From: Actinomycetales bacterium
GTDB taxonomy: Bacteria; Actinomycetota; Actinomycetes; Mycobacteriales; Micromonosporaceae
Length of the DNA: 54,797 nt
Reading direction: 5' to 3'
Assembly (NCBI GenBank): GCA_002919305.1
Contig: PKFB01000056.1
Location: 1 to 54,797, forward strand
The notes under the pieces were generated by a model. It was not told the DNA's origin and ran no database searches. It saw only the letters and a list, made by a program, of their open reading frames with translations. Position numbers and translations under genes: made by a program. Positions 1-7,942 of the stretch are shown one piece after another. The first letter of the stretch is position 1; each line of letters begins with the position of its first letter.

Positions 1-219
1 CGACTTCTGAGGCGGTGGGCGCCGCGGTACCCGGTGACTCGCAGGGCCGTGGCCGGCGGCACGGTCATCCTCTCGGAAAACGGCTCGATGATCGGCCCAG
101 GTGGACAGTCCATCTTCGACGGATGGCTCGCCCACCACTACTACGACGCCGACGGTGATTTCCGGCTCAGTATCCGCCAGATCCGGTGGGGCCCTGACGG
201 TTGGCCCCGCGTAGCCTAG
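1..219 (+). CDS. GH43 arabinanase-like glycoside hydrolase, C-terminal fragment
   Basis: The frame is open from the first base and ends in TAG at 217-219, so the N-terminal part lies outside the window. About 72 residues remain. They carry a GGT-V-IL strand, an IGPG-x-x-S-I-F segment, an HHYYDADG stretch and a final I-R-x-I-R-W-GPDGWP strand. These match the last blades of five-bladed GH43 endo-arabinanases and arabinofuranosidases (known family features). The family cleaves alpha-L-arabinofuranosyl linkages in arabinan. The next gene, a GH51 arabinofuranosidase, starts 11 bases downstream in the same direction, so the two are probably cotranscribed and work in series. The catalytic acids are outside the window, so the exact activity cannot be read. 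Confidence 0.7.
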   Translation, partial: RLLRRWAPRYPVTRRAVAGGTVILSENGSMIGPGGQSIFDGWLAHHYYDADGDFRLSIRQIRWGPDGWPRVA

Positions 220-229
220 GGAGTCCATA

Positions 230-1744
230 GTGCATAAAGCCTCGTTCACACTCGATCCTGCCTTCACCATCGCGCCGGTTCGCCGTCGCACCTTCGGCTC
301 CTTCGTGGAGCATCTGGGGCGGTGCGTCTACAACGGCATCTACGAACCGGACCACCCCAACGCGGACGAGGAGGGGTTCCGCCGCGATGTGCTGGAGCTG
401 ACCCGGGAGCTGGGGGTCACCACGGTGCGGTACCCCGGTGGGAACTTTGTCTCCGGGTACCGCTGGGAAGACGGCATCGGGCCCCGCGATAAGCGCCCGG
501 TCCGGCGGGATCTGGCCTGGCACAGCATCGAAACCAACCAGGTCGGGTTGGATGAGTTCATCAGCTGGTGCCGCAAGGCGAACGTGGAGCCGATGCTGGC
601 CATCAACCTCGGCACCCGGGGTGTGGCCGAGGCGCTTGATCTGCTGGAGTACGCCAACCACCCCAGCGGCACCTACTGGTCAGATCTGCGGATCGCTCAC
701 GGCGCGACCAAGCCGCACAACATCCGGATGTGGTGTCTGGGCAACGAGATGGACGGCCCGTGGCAGATCGGCCACAAGACCGCCACCGAGTACGGCCGGT
801 TGGCCGCTCAGACCGCCCGGGCGATGCGGATGGTCGACCCCGACCTGGAGCTGGTGGTCTGCGGCAGTTCCGGCTCCTCGATGCCAACCTTCGGGGCGTG
901 GGAGGCCGAGGTCCTCACCCACACCTACGACGTGGTCGACTTCATCTCGCTGCACGCCTACTACGAAGAGACCGATGGCGACCTGGGGTCCTTCCTGGCC
1001 AGCGCGTTGGACATGGACCACTTCATCGACTCTGTGGTCGCCACCGCCGACCACGTGGGCGCCAAGCTGCGCAGCAAAAAACGCATCCAGCTGTCCTTCG
1101 ATGAGTGGAACGTCTGGTACCTCAGCCGCTACCAGCAGCAAGGCAACCCCGTCGATTGGGAATACGCGCCCCGGCTGCTGGAGGACAACTACCACGTCGC
1201 TGACGCCGTGGTGGTGGGGAACCTGCTCATCTCGCTGCTGCGGCACAGCGACCGGGTCACCTCCGCCTGCCAGGCTCAGCTGGTCAACGTGATCGCGCCG
1301 ATCTTCACCGAGCCCGGCGGCCCCGCGTGGCGGCAGACCATCTTCTACCCGTTCGCGCAGGCCTCCCGGTTGGCGAAGGGATCGGTGCTGCGGGTGGAGG
1401 TCACCGCTCCCCAGTACGAAACGGCCAAGTACGGACCAGCGCCGGTGGTCGACGCCGTGGCCACCCACGACCCTGAGTCCGGGGAGGTGACGGTGTTCGC
1501 CGTCAACCGCGCCATTGAGGACGAGACCGTCCTGACCATTGATCTGCGGGCCTTCAACGGCCTGGTGCCGGGTGACTCCACCTGCCTGTGGGACACCGAT
1601 GTGTACGCCCGGAACAATGCCGAGCAGCCCGACCGGGTCCAGCCCCGGCCGCATCCGTCGGTCACGGTCGCTGACGGCACCGCCACCGTGGTGATGCCTC
1701 CAGTGTCCTGGAACGTCATCCGCCTCGTCCGCGACTCCGCCTGA
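230..1744 (+). CDS. abfA: Intracellular alpha-L-arabinofuranosidase, GH51
   Basis: A 504-residue protein of the usual GH51 length that releases terminal L-arabinofuranose from arabino-oligosaccharides. The N-terminal (beta/alpha)8 barrel carries the acid/base glutamate in WCLGNEMDG (Glu173) and the nucleophile in SFDEWNVWY (Glu292). The GSFVEHLGR and RYPGGNF segments near residues 23 and 67 are typical of the family. The last ~150 residues form the beta-sandwich domain. There is no signal peptide, so it should act in the cytoplasm on imported oligosaccharides. The start is GTG, with a GGGAG ribosome site about seven bases upstream that overlaps the stop of the GH43 gene. A large hairpin follows at 1854-1906. 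Confidence 0.93.
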   Translation: MHKASFTLDPAFTIAPVRRRTFGSFVEHLGRCVYNGIYEPDHPNADEEGFRRDVLELTRELGVTTVRYPGGNFVSGYRWEDGIGPRDKRPVRRDLAWHSIETNQVGLDEFISWCRKANVEPMLAINLGTRGVAEALDLLEYANHPSGTYWSDLRIAHGATKPHNIRMWCLGNEMDGPWQIGHKTATEYGRLAAQTARAMRMVDPDLELVVCGSSGSSMPTFGAWEAEVLTHTYDVVDFISLHAYYEETDGDLGSFLASALDMDHFIDSVVATADHVGAKLRSKKRIQLSFDEWNVWYLSRYQQQGNPVDWEYAPRLLEDNYHVADAVVVGNLLISLLRHSDRVTSACQAQLVNVIAPIFTEPGGPAWRQTIFYPFAQASRLAKGSVLRVEVTAPQYETAKYGPAPVVDAVATHDPESGEVTVFAVNRAIEDETVLTIDLRAFNGLVPGDSTCLWDTDVYARNNAEQPDRVQPRPHPSVTVADGTATVVMPPVSWNVIRLVRDSA

Positions 1745-1853
1745 CGTGACTCTGTCTGACACGGTTCTGCCTGAGACAGGTGCTGTCTGACGGGCGCTGC
1801 CTGGGCGTACCCACCGCCTCGCTCCTAGTGCGCCCAAGGCACGCGCCCGTGCC

Positions 1854-1906
1854 GGCCACGGCTGGTCGACCTGGCGATTAGCGGTCGCCACCGGCCAGCC
1901 GTGGCC
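1854..1906. terminator. Long hairpin after abfA
   Basis: Perfect 12-bp arms GGCCACGGCTGG (1854-1865) and CCAGCCGTGGCC (1895-1906) enclose a 29-nt loop with its own inner stem, GGCGA/TCGCC. No T-run follows, as is common in high-GC bacteria. The position between abfA and the next transcription unit suggests termination. The rest of the 1745-1983 gap holds short direct repeats of CTG(T/C)CTGA near 1750-1795 and no gene. Confidence 0.5.
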
Positions 1907-1983
1907 TGATCACCGCCCCCGGGTGACGTAGACTCCGGTCTATACCGGGCAGCCGGGACCAAGGGCCGAGGGAGGATGATCAC

Positions 1984-2706
1984 GTGGACGAACACGGCGA
2001 ACACACAGCACGGGTGTGGGTCGCCGACGAACTGCGTTTCCTGCTCCCCCCACGGCACCGGCACGGCGAAGCCATGGTGCCGGTGGACGGTGTGTCGTCG
2101 GCCGGCCACCTCATCGAATCACTGGGCGTACCGCGCACCGAGATCGGGGAGCTGCGCGTGGCGGGGCAACCGGCGGAGTTCTCCACCCGTCCCCGCGCCG
2201 GCGACCTGATTGAGGTGTTCCCCGTGCGGCGCCCGCAACCGGTACCCGAGTACCGCTTCATCCTCGACGTCCACCTCGGGGCGCTCGCCCGCCAAATGCG
2301 ACTCCTGGGATTAGACACCGCGTACAGCAACGACGCGGAAGATCCGGAGATCGTGGCGCAGGCGAACCGAGAAGGGCGAGTGGTACTCACTCAGGACCGC
2401 GGCATTCTGCGTCGGCGTGCGCTGCGCGCCGGGGCGTACGTGCGCGGCAGCTCCGCGGCCGACCAACTCGCCGATGTGCTCGACCGGTTCGACCCACCAC
2501 TGGCGCCATGGACCCGCTGCCTGACGTGCAACGGCTCCCTGGTCAAGGTCGACAAGCAGGACGTGTCGCATCTGCTGGAGCCCGGCACGCTCCGTGCGTA
2601 CACGGAGTTCTCGCGATGCGCCGCGTGCGGCCAGGTCTACTGGCGCGGCGCCCACGCCGACCGGCTGCAGGAGCTGGTGGCTCAGGCCACCCGACGCCAG
2701 GGGTAG
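1984..2706 (+). CDS. Mut7-C RNase-domain protein with N-terminal ubiquitin-like domain and zinc ribbon
   Basis: 240 residues in three parts. Residues 1-85 resemble the ThiS/ubiquitin-like Mut7-C N-terminal domain. Residues 88-175 form the PIN-like Mut7-C core, with conserved acids in FILDVHLG (Asp95) and LTQDRGIL (Asp138). The C-terminus is a zinc ribbon with two CxxC pairs (Cys179/182 and Cys212/215). The family is predicted to have RNase activity related to the C-terminus of eukaryotic Mut-7; its cellular substrate in bacteria is not established. The GTG start has a strong GGAGG at 1971-1975. The next gene, a metallo-hydrolase, follows 60 bases later on the same strand and may be cotranscribed. 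Confidence 0.85.
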   Translation: MDEHGEHTARVWVADELRFLLPPRHRHGEAMVPVDGVSSAGHLIESLGVPRTEIGELRVAGQPAEFSTRPRAGDLIEVFPVRRPQPVPEYRFILDVHLGALARQMRLLGLDTAYSNDAEDPEIVAQANREGRVVLTQDRGILRRRALRAGAYVRGSSAADQLADVLDRFDPPLAPWTRCLTCNGSLVKVDKQDVSHLLEPGTLRAYTEFSRCAACGQVYWRGAHADRLQELVAQATRRQG

Positions 2707-2766
2707 GCCTCCGCGCCTCCCACCGGCCGGTAGGGAGGTTCCCGGATCGATGAAGACGCCCAGAGA

Positions 2767-3606
2767 ATGGATGGGGTGACGCTGGTGAGCGACGGTGTGA
2801 CCATCACCTGGTTAGGACAGTCCGGTTTCCACCTGAGCGCTAACGGCGTCACCGTCGTGGTCGACGCGTTTCTGTCTCCATGGGAAGGACGCCTCTACGA
2901 CCCGCCGATCACCCCCGACCAGCTGGGGAACGTCGACGTCGTGCTCTGCACGCACGAACACATCGATCACCTTGATCTGCCGACGGTACGCGCGCTCGCG
3001 CAGCGGCTGCCCTCCGCGGTGGTCGTGCTGCCCGCGCCTGTGGTGCCCATGGCGCTTGAGGCGGGGATCCCCGAACGGCAGGTGCTGGGCGCTCAACCCG
3101 GTACTGACCCGCTGCCTGGGCTGCCGGTCCCGGTGTACGCGGTGCCCGCCCGCCACGGGGTGGAGGTCGCCGACGCGTACACCTTCGGCACTGAACTCTC
3201 CGACGGCCAGGTCCGCTATCTGGGGTACGTCGTGGAGCTGGGTGGGGCCCGCGTCTACCACGCCGGCGACACCATCACCTGGCCAGAGCACGCCGAACTA
3301 CTGCGTAATCTGGGGGTTCATGTCGCGTTGCTGCCGATCAACGGGCGTGATCCGGTACGGGAACGGCAGAACCTGGTCGGCAACCTCGACCATCGGGAGG
3401 CCGCGCTGCTGGCCGCTGAAGCGGGCGTCGACACCCTGATCCCGATGCACTGGGACACCTTCGAGCACAACCAGGGGTTCCCCGACCACCTGATCTCGGT
3501 GGTGACCCGGCTGAGCCTGCCGCTCCACGTGCTGGTCCCCCGCCGGCTTCAGCCGTTCCGTTACCTGCCCCCCACCGGGGAGCCATTCAGCGCAGCGGCC
3601 GTCTGA
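2767..3606 (+). CDS. Metallo-beta-lactamase-fold hydrolase, UlaG-like
   Basis: A 279-residue single-domain MBL-fold protein of the COG2220/UlaG type. The zinc-binding motif HxHxDH is present as HEHIDH (residues 63-68). Further ligands are His165 and Asp168 in YHAGDT and His228 in PMHWDTF. An LPINGRD segment near residue 189 is typical of this subgroup, which includes L-ascorbate-6-phosphate lactonase, but many members have unknown substrates. No ascorbate-utilisation neighbours are visible, so lactonase activity is not claimed. The start is uncertain: ATG 2767 lacks a close ribosome site, and GTG 2776 or GTG 2785 is equally possible. The GGGAGG at 2733-2738 instead precedes a nine-codon mini-frame (2750-2779) in another frame. 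Confidence 0.85.
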   Translation: MDGVTLVSDGVTITWLGQSGFHLSANGVTVVVDAFLSPWEGRLYDPPITPDQLGNVDVVLCTHEHIDHLDLPTVRALAQRLPSAVVVLPAPVVPMALEAGIPERQVLGAQPGTDPLPGLPVPVYAVPARHGVEVADAYTFGTELSDGQVRYLGYVVELGGARVYHAGDTITWPEHAELLRNLGVHVALLPINGRDPVRERQNLVGNLDHREAALLAAEAGVDTLIPMHWDTFEHNQGFPDHLISVVTRLSLPLHVLVPRRLQPFRYLPPTGEPFSAAAV

Positions 3607-3612
3607 CTCTCA

Positions 3613-3629
3613 CCGCCGGTCCCCGGCGG
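3613..3629 (+). terminator. Hairpin after MBL-fold gene
   Basis: CCGCCGG (3613-3619), loop TCC, CCGGCGG (3623-3629) lies seven bases after the stop codon and is followed by GCTCTTC. It is a compact GC hairpin without a long T-run, well placed as a terminator. Confidence 0.5.
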
Positions 3630-4145
3630 GCTCTTCACGGTTCGTCGGGTCGTCGACTTTGTCTCATCACGGCTCTCGCGGGCTTGTCTGAATCCGACGA
3701 GCCGACGTGTGATGACGACGGAGGGTTTCCGTCGCGGCTCACGCGGGCTTCAGGTGCGGCTCGGGTGTACCACGCGTCACCGCCACGCCATCGGCGAGGT
3801 ACGCCCGTGGCGCATATCCAGAAGCTTCCAACCCCATCGAACAATCGCCCCAAGAACGATCATGTGCTCTCCCCTGGCATTTAATGAAAATGCCACCTAT
3901 GCTTAATGCGGAATTCTTTTTGATCAAGGAATTCCTGCCGGGACCACCTGTCAGATCTATCAGACGGGCGCTCATTCCCCATCCCGTCCTCACGCCTGCA
4001 TTCCACCGATGGACCTGCTCCTGACCGTCGGTGGCATTGGATTCTGACCACCACACCCCACCCCATCTTTCGCCGGTCGAGATCGTGACCAGTTCGGCGC
4101 GCTGGCGGGCCGTCCGGCATCCATAACGGATTCGGAGACAGGCAT
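3630..4145. other. AT-rich non-coding gap with two hairpins before the flavoprotein gene
   Basis: No coding frame is convincing here. The right half (about 3840-3960) is clearly more AT-rich than its surroundings. It holds TGGCATTT-AATGA-AAATGCCA (3875-3895) and GGAATTC/GAATTCC arms at 3910-3916 and 3929-3935. The flavoprotein gene starts at 4146 with GGAG about eight bases upstream. The hairpins could be regulatory, or be traces of the junction by which the two-gene module entered. Confidence 0.5.
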
Positions 4146-5603
4146 ATGGCCAACACAGTGGCGGTGATCGGCGCCGGTCCCGCAGGGGCAACGGCCGCGT
4201 ATGTGCTAGCCAAAAAAGGAATTCCTGTTCATCTGTATGAAGCGTCTCCGCACGTCGGCGGGATGGCGCGCTCTATACAAATGTGGGGGCAGACGGTCGA
4301 CATCGGGCCCCACCGCTTCTTCAGCGCCGATCCACGCGTGAACAAGCTGTGGCTGGAAGTGATCGGCGATGACTACTCGATGGTTGACCGCCTCACCCGT
4401 ATCTTCTTCTGCGGCAAGGCCTACCACTATCCCCTCAAAATGGGGAACGCGCTTAGGAATCTGGGCCTCGTTGAGGCCACCCGCTGTCTGGCCAGCTATG
4501 TCCGGCAACAGCTCACCCCACGCAGCGCAGGCTCGGAGGACACCTTCGAAGGCTGGGTGACGGCGCGTTTCGGAAAGCGCCTGTATCAACATTTCTTCAA
4601 GACCTACACGGAGAAACTGTGGGGCATCCCGGCGGATCAACTCGACTCGGACTTCGCACGCCAGCGGATCAAACGCCTCTCCCTGTGGGAAGCGGTCAGG
4701 GACGCCATCCTCGGCGGCGGATCCGAACGGCACCGGACCCTCGTGGACCAGTTCGCCTACCCCAACCAGGGAACGGGCGAGGTCTACCGCCGGATGTGCG
4801 CGTTCGTGGCGGACAACGGCGGCCAGGTGTACCTGAACACCCCCATCCACAGCCTGGTCACCTCCGGAAACACCGTCACCGGCATCAGACTGCCCACCGG
4901 CGAGGTCCGCTCCTACGACCAGGTCATCTCCTCCATGCCGCTCACCGCCCTGGTAGGGCGCCTCACGCATGTCCCACCGGAGGTGACACAGATCAACCGA
5001 GGCTTGAAATTCCGCAACACCCTCCTGGTGTATCTGCGCGTCAAAGGCAGTGACCTGTTCCCCGACAACTGGATCTACGTACACAGCCCAGAACTCCTCA
5101 CCGGGCGCATCACCAATTTCGACAACTGGGTTCCCAGCATCAAAAACGGCATGCCGGACACCATCCTGGCCATGGAGTACTGGTGCTTCGATGAGGACGA
5201 CATCTGGCGCTGGCCCGAGAGGCGGTGTGTCGCGCTCGCCACATCTGAGCTGATCCGGACCGGTCTGGTCCCCGCCGACCACATCCTGGACGGCGCCGTG
5301 ATCAAAGTGCCTCGCTGCTATCCGGTGTACCGGCTGGGTTACCGCACCCAACTGGCGGTTGTCGAGGACTTCCTGCGGGGATACCAGGGCCTGCAGGTGA
5401 TCGGTCGCGGCGGTGCGTTCAAATACAACAATCAGGACCACAGCATCCTGATGGGATTGCTGGCCGCTGAGAACATCGCCGACGGCGCCAACCATGACCT
5501 GTGGTCCGTCAACAGCGACGATGAATACCAGGAATCCTCCACCATCACGGAGACCGGTCTGGTGACGGTCAACACGAAAGTGCATTCACCCCGTGACCGG
5601 TGA
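4146..5603 (+). CDS. FAD-dependent oxidoreductase, UDP-galactopyranose-mutase-like
   Basis: 485 residues with an N-terminal Rossmann FAD site GAGPAG (residues 9-14), a YEASPHVGGMA segment and the IGPHRFFS motif. This combination marks the UDP-galactopyranose-mutase and protoporphyrinogen-oxidase-like branch often found in exopolysaccharide loci. A further conserved stretch is YHYPLK near residue 97. The C-terminus carries a GRGGAFKYNNQDHS motif closing the flavin site. It likely works on a nucleotide or lipid-linked sugar, but the substrate is inferred only from the family and from the overlapping galE gene (its stop lies 15 bases before the chosen galE start). Codons near the 5' end are more AT-rich than in neighbouring genes, consistent with transfer. 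Confidence 0.8.
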   Translation: MANTVAVIGAGPAGATAAYVLAKKGIPVHLYEASPHVGGMARSIQMWGQTVDIGPHRFFSADPRVNKLWLEVIGDDYSMVDRLTRIFFCGKAYHYPLKMGNALRNLGLVEATRCLASYVRQQLTPRSAGSEDTFEGWVTARFGKRLYQHFFKTYTEKLWGIPADQLDSDFARQRIKRLSLWEAVRDAILGGGSERHRTLVDQFAYPNQGTGEVYRRMCAFVADNGGQVYLNTPIHSLVTSGNTVTGIRLPTGEVRSYDQVISSMPLTALVGRLTHVPPEVTQINRGLKFRNTLLVYLRVKGSDLFPDNWIYVHSPELLTGRITNFDNWVPSIKNGMPDTILAMEYWCFDEDDIWRWPERRCVALATSELIRTGLVPADHILDGAVIKVPRCYPVYRLGYRTQLAVVEDFLRGYQGLQVIGRGGAFKYNNQDHSILMGLLAAENIADGANHDLWSVNSDDEYQESSTITETGLVTVNTKVHSPRDR

Positions 5604-5617
5604 GAGCAAGCGGCGCC

Positions 5618-6586
5618 ATGAAAATCCTAGTGACCGGGGGAGCCGGTTACATCGGCAGCGTGGTCACTGCCCGTTTACTGGAAAACGGCCACGAGGTCAT
5701 CGTCGTCGACAATCTGTCCCGAGGGCATCGGGACGCCGTCCCGAAAGGCGTCCGCGTCCTCCAGTGCGACGTGGCCGAACTGCGGCAGGTGATCACCCTT
5801 CGGGACCGTATCGACGCGGTCGTCCACCTGGCCGGTTACGCCTATGTGGACGAATCCGTCAGCAACCCGAGTATCTACTGGCGTAACAACGTGATCGGTA
5901 CGGTCCTGCTGCTTGAAGCCATCCGGAAGGCCGAGATTCCCCGCCTGGTCTTCGCCTCCACCTGCGCGACGTACGGGATCCCTCCGGAGCTGCCGATCAC
6001 CGAACGCACCATCACCAAACCGGTGAACGCCTACGGCATGACCAAGTTAGCCATCGACATGGCTATCACCAGCCAGACCCACGCGTACGGGCTGACCGCG
6101 ACAAGCCTGCGTTTCTTCAACGCGGCAGGCGCGTACGGCTCCCTCGGGGAACGCCACTCCCCCGAAACCCACCTCATCCCGCTGGCGTTAGCGGCCGCCG
6201 CCGGGCACCGACCCGCGCTGCTGTTACGAGGCGACGACTATCCCACGCCTGACGGCACCTGTATCCGCGACTACATCCATGTCCTCGACCTCGCACAGGC
6301 CGTCATCTGTGCCCTGGAGCGGGCCCGGGAGCATCACCACTCCATCTACAACCTGGGCAACGGACATGGCTACTCCAACCGCGAGGTCATCGCCACGGTC
6401 GAGGAAGTCACCGGCCGGAAGGTCCCCGTTCAGATCTGCCACCGGCGCCCCGGGGATCCTCCTGTCCTCATCGCTTCCAACGAGAAGATCAAAACCGAGC
6501 TGAGGTGGCGTCCCGAACACTCCTCGCTGTGGTCGATGATCTCCGACGCCTGGGATTTCTACCGCGCCTCCACGGCCTTTGCCTGA
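5618..6586 (+). CDS. galE: UDP-glucose 4-epimerase family protein
   Basis: 322 residues of the extended short-chain dehydrogenase family. The NAD site GGAGYIG lies at residues 7-13 and the catalytic pair YxxxK at Tyr139/Lys143. The serine/threonine of the triad aligns with Thr115 in FASTCATYG. LRFFNAAGA and RDYIHVLDLA are typical epimerase segments. It interconverts UDP-glucose and UDP-galactose or similar pairs, which would feed the flavoprotein encoded just upstream. A longer reading from GTG 5600 is possible, but ATG 5618 gives the canonical MKILVTGG start. No dedicated glycosyltransferase is adjacent in the window. Confidence 0.9.
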   Translation: MKILVTGGAGYIGSVVTARLLENGHEVIVVDNLSRGHRDAVPKGVRVLQCDVAELRQVITLRDRIDAVVHLAGYAYVDESVSNPSIYWRNNVIGTVLLLEAIRKAEIPRLVFASTCATYGIPPELPITERTITKPVNAYGMTKLAIDMAITSQTHAYGLTATSLRFFNAAGAYGSLGERHSPETHLIPLALAAAAGHRPALLLRGDDYPTPDGTCIRDYIHVLDLAQAVICALERAREHHHSIYNLGNGHGYSNREVIATVEEVTGRKVPVQICHRRPGDPPVLIASNEKIKTELRWRPEHSSLWSMISDAWDFYRASTAFA

Positions 6587-6903
6587 CCGCCAACCGGGCG
6601 TGGTCCCGGGCTTGGTCCCGTCACGCCGCCGGTGCCCTGCCCGCTCGTCTTTCGTGTTCTTTACACGCTTCATGCGCTTCACGCGCGGACGCATACAGAA
6701 CAGCACACCACGGATGGCGTCAAGGACAGCGTCGGCTGCCTTGAGGCGGCGCATCGCTGTGCCGCGTACAAACAATCAATGTTTTACGACAGCACCCAGG
6801 GCCGTGCCGCGCACCGCGCGACAGGGGCGCGCCTTGAACGTCTTAGCTCCAGATCCTGCGTCGGATAGGGCCTCCACCACGCTAAACGTGGCAGGATACG
6901 ACG
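6587..6903. other. Non-coding gap between galE and holin-like gene
   Basis: No convincing gene is visible. Just after galE there is a direct repeat of GGTCCCG within about 25 bases (6600-6620). A small inverted repeat CCACG-CTAAA-CGTGG (6877-6891) sits directly before the AGGA ribosome site of the next gene and could modulate its translation. Confidence 0.4.
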
Positions 6904-7284
6904 GTGGGCATAGTCGTCAAAGTTGTCACCACGGCCGCGGCACTGTGGGTCGCCACTCTGATCGTCCCCGGTATCACCGTCGGGGACGAGGACACCGTCA
7001 CCCGGGTTCTGACGCTCCTGGCGGTCGCGGTCATCTTCGGCATCGTGAACGCGGTCCTCAAACCGATCATCCGCACGATCGGGTGTGCTCTGTACGTGTT
7101 GACGCTGGGGCTGATATCCCTGGTGGTCAACGGGCTGCTTTTCCTGCTGGTCGATTTCATCGCCGGCGAGCTGGATCTGGCATTCAACGTGGAGAACTTC
7201 TGGCCAGCCGCCGTGGTCGGCGCCCTCGTCGTCAGTGTGGTGAGCTTCCTGCTCAACCTGCTGATCCCCGACGGCGACGACTGA
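6904..7284 (+). CDS. Phage-holin-4-like (PF04020-type) small membrane protein
   Basis: A 126-residue protein with four hydrophobic segments at about 4-20, 36-50, 59-82 and 101-122, and an acidic tail. The spacing and the N-A-V-L-K-P-I motif after helix two match the superfamily IV holin-like proteins that are widespread on actinobacterial chromosomes outside prophages. Their role is not established; real holin activity is not implied. The GTG start follows an AGGA ribosome site. The gene stands alone and converges with the sugar-transport operon. Confidence 0.85.
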   Translation: MGIVVKVVTTAAALWVATLIVPGITVGDEDTVTRVLTLLAVAVIFGIVNAVLKPIIRTIGCALYVLTLGLISLVVNGLLFLLVDFIAGELDLAFNVENFWPAAVVGALVVSVVSFLLNLLIPDGDD

Positions 7285-7324
7285 TCAGAGAGCCTCGCGA
7301 GCGTACTCCTCCTCCGGTACGCCG

Positions 7325-7339
7325 CCCCGCCGAAGCGGG
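7325..7339. terminator. Short hairpin between convergent genes
   Basis: CCCGC (7326-7330), loop CGAA, GCGGG (7335-7339) lies in the 71-bp gap between the holin-like gene and the convergent DUF624-like gene. The stem is only five base pairs, so this is a weak call. Confidence 0.3.
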
Positions 7340-7355
7340 CGTGGTGCGGGCCTGG

Positions 7356-7940
7356 TCAGCTGACTCCGGCGCGGCGTTCCACCGCGACCAGGGCCAGCGC
7401 CAGGCACCCCAACGCGGGAATCAACAGCACCGGCAGCTGCCAGGTCACCACCACGACGATAAACAGCCCGAAAACCACCAGCAAGGACCCGCTCAGGTCA
7501 CTGGTGGCGCGGTGCGCGGCCTGCCTCACCAGGCCCCGCCAGTCGGCGCCCGGCCGCCACGTCGCTGCGGCCCGTGACCCCACCACGACCAAGGCGAGGA
7601 TGCCCAGGCCGCACACCGCCGCCACCAGGTTCCCACCCGGCAGGCCGGCCTGACTGATGGCCAGGTCCAGCCAGAACAACAGCAGTACGCCCAGTCCCGC
7701 CAGCGACACCATCCAGGAGCCGCGCAGGGCGGCGCGGAACCGCTCCCCCCAGGCCCGTATGGAGGTGTCCTCCTCGTCCAGGTGCGCCCGCAGATGAGCG
7801 CAGCCCGCGGCGAACGCTGGCAGGACGGTGATCAACGGCACCATGGCCACGGTCACCAACACCCCGACCAGCAGACACTCGGCGAACAACGTGAACCGAT
7901 CACCGAATGGTGTGGTTCGTCGGGACGGGGACCGCACCAT
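7356..7940 (-). CDS. DUF624/YesL-like integral membrane protein
   Basis: A 194-residue protein with four to five hydrophobic helices and an R-A-W-G-E-R-F-R segment between helices two and three. The layout matches DUF624 (YesL) proteins, which sit at the end of carbohydrate ABC operons and have no known biochemical function. The gene is the last of the uptake operon. ATG 7946 overlaps the preceding stop by four bases, but ATG 7940 is preferred because AAAGG sits at ideal spacing before it. Confidence 0.75.
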   Translation of the reverse strand: MVRSPSRRTTPFGDRFTLFAECLLVGVLVTVAMVPLITVLPAFAAGCAHLRAHLDEEDTSIRAWGERFRAALRGSWMVSLAGLGVLLLFWLDLAISQAGLPGGNLVAAVCGLGILALVVVGSRAAATWRPGADWRGLVRQAAHRATSDLSGSLLVVFGLFIVVVVTWQLPVLLIPALGCLALALVAVERRAGVS

Positions 7941-7942
7941 GC

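Noticed and set aside
1-60. Possible frameshift in the GH43 fragment (another frame reads SEAVG...GDSQGR, resembling the family)
   Set aside because: The chosen frame has much higher third-position GC over the same bases and is open to the window edge; 50 bases are too few to claim a shift.
230-1891. Long minus-strand open frame opposite abfA (680-1891)
   Set aside because: It mirrors the GC-rich codons of the GH51 gene and has no family features.
4206-5585. 459-codon minus-strand frame opposite the flavoprotein gene
   Set aside because: Shadow of a well-supported gene; rich in G, V, D and H as expected from an antisense reading of GC-rich codons.
6904-7284. Prophage lysis gene suggested by the holin-like protein
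   Set aside because: No endolysin, integrase or phage structural gene nearby; this family is common on actinobacterial chromosomes.
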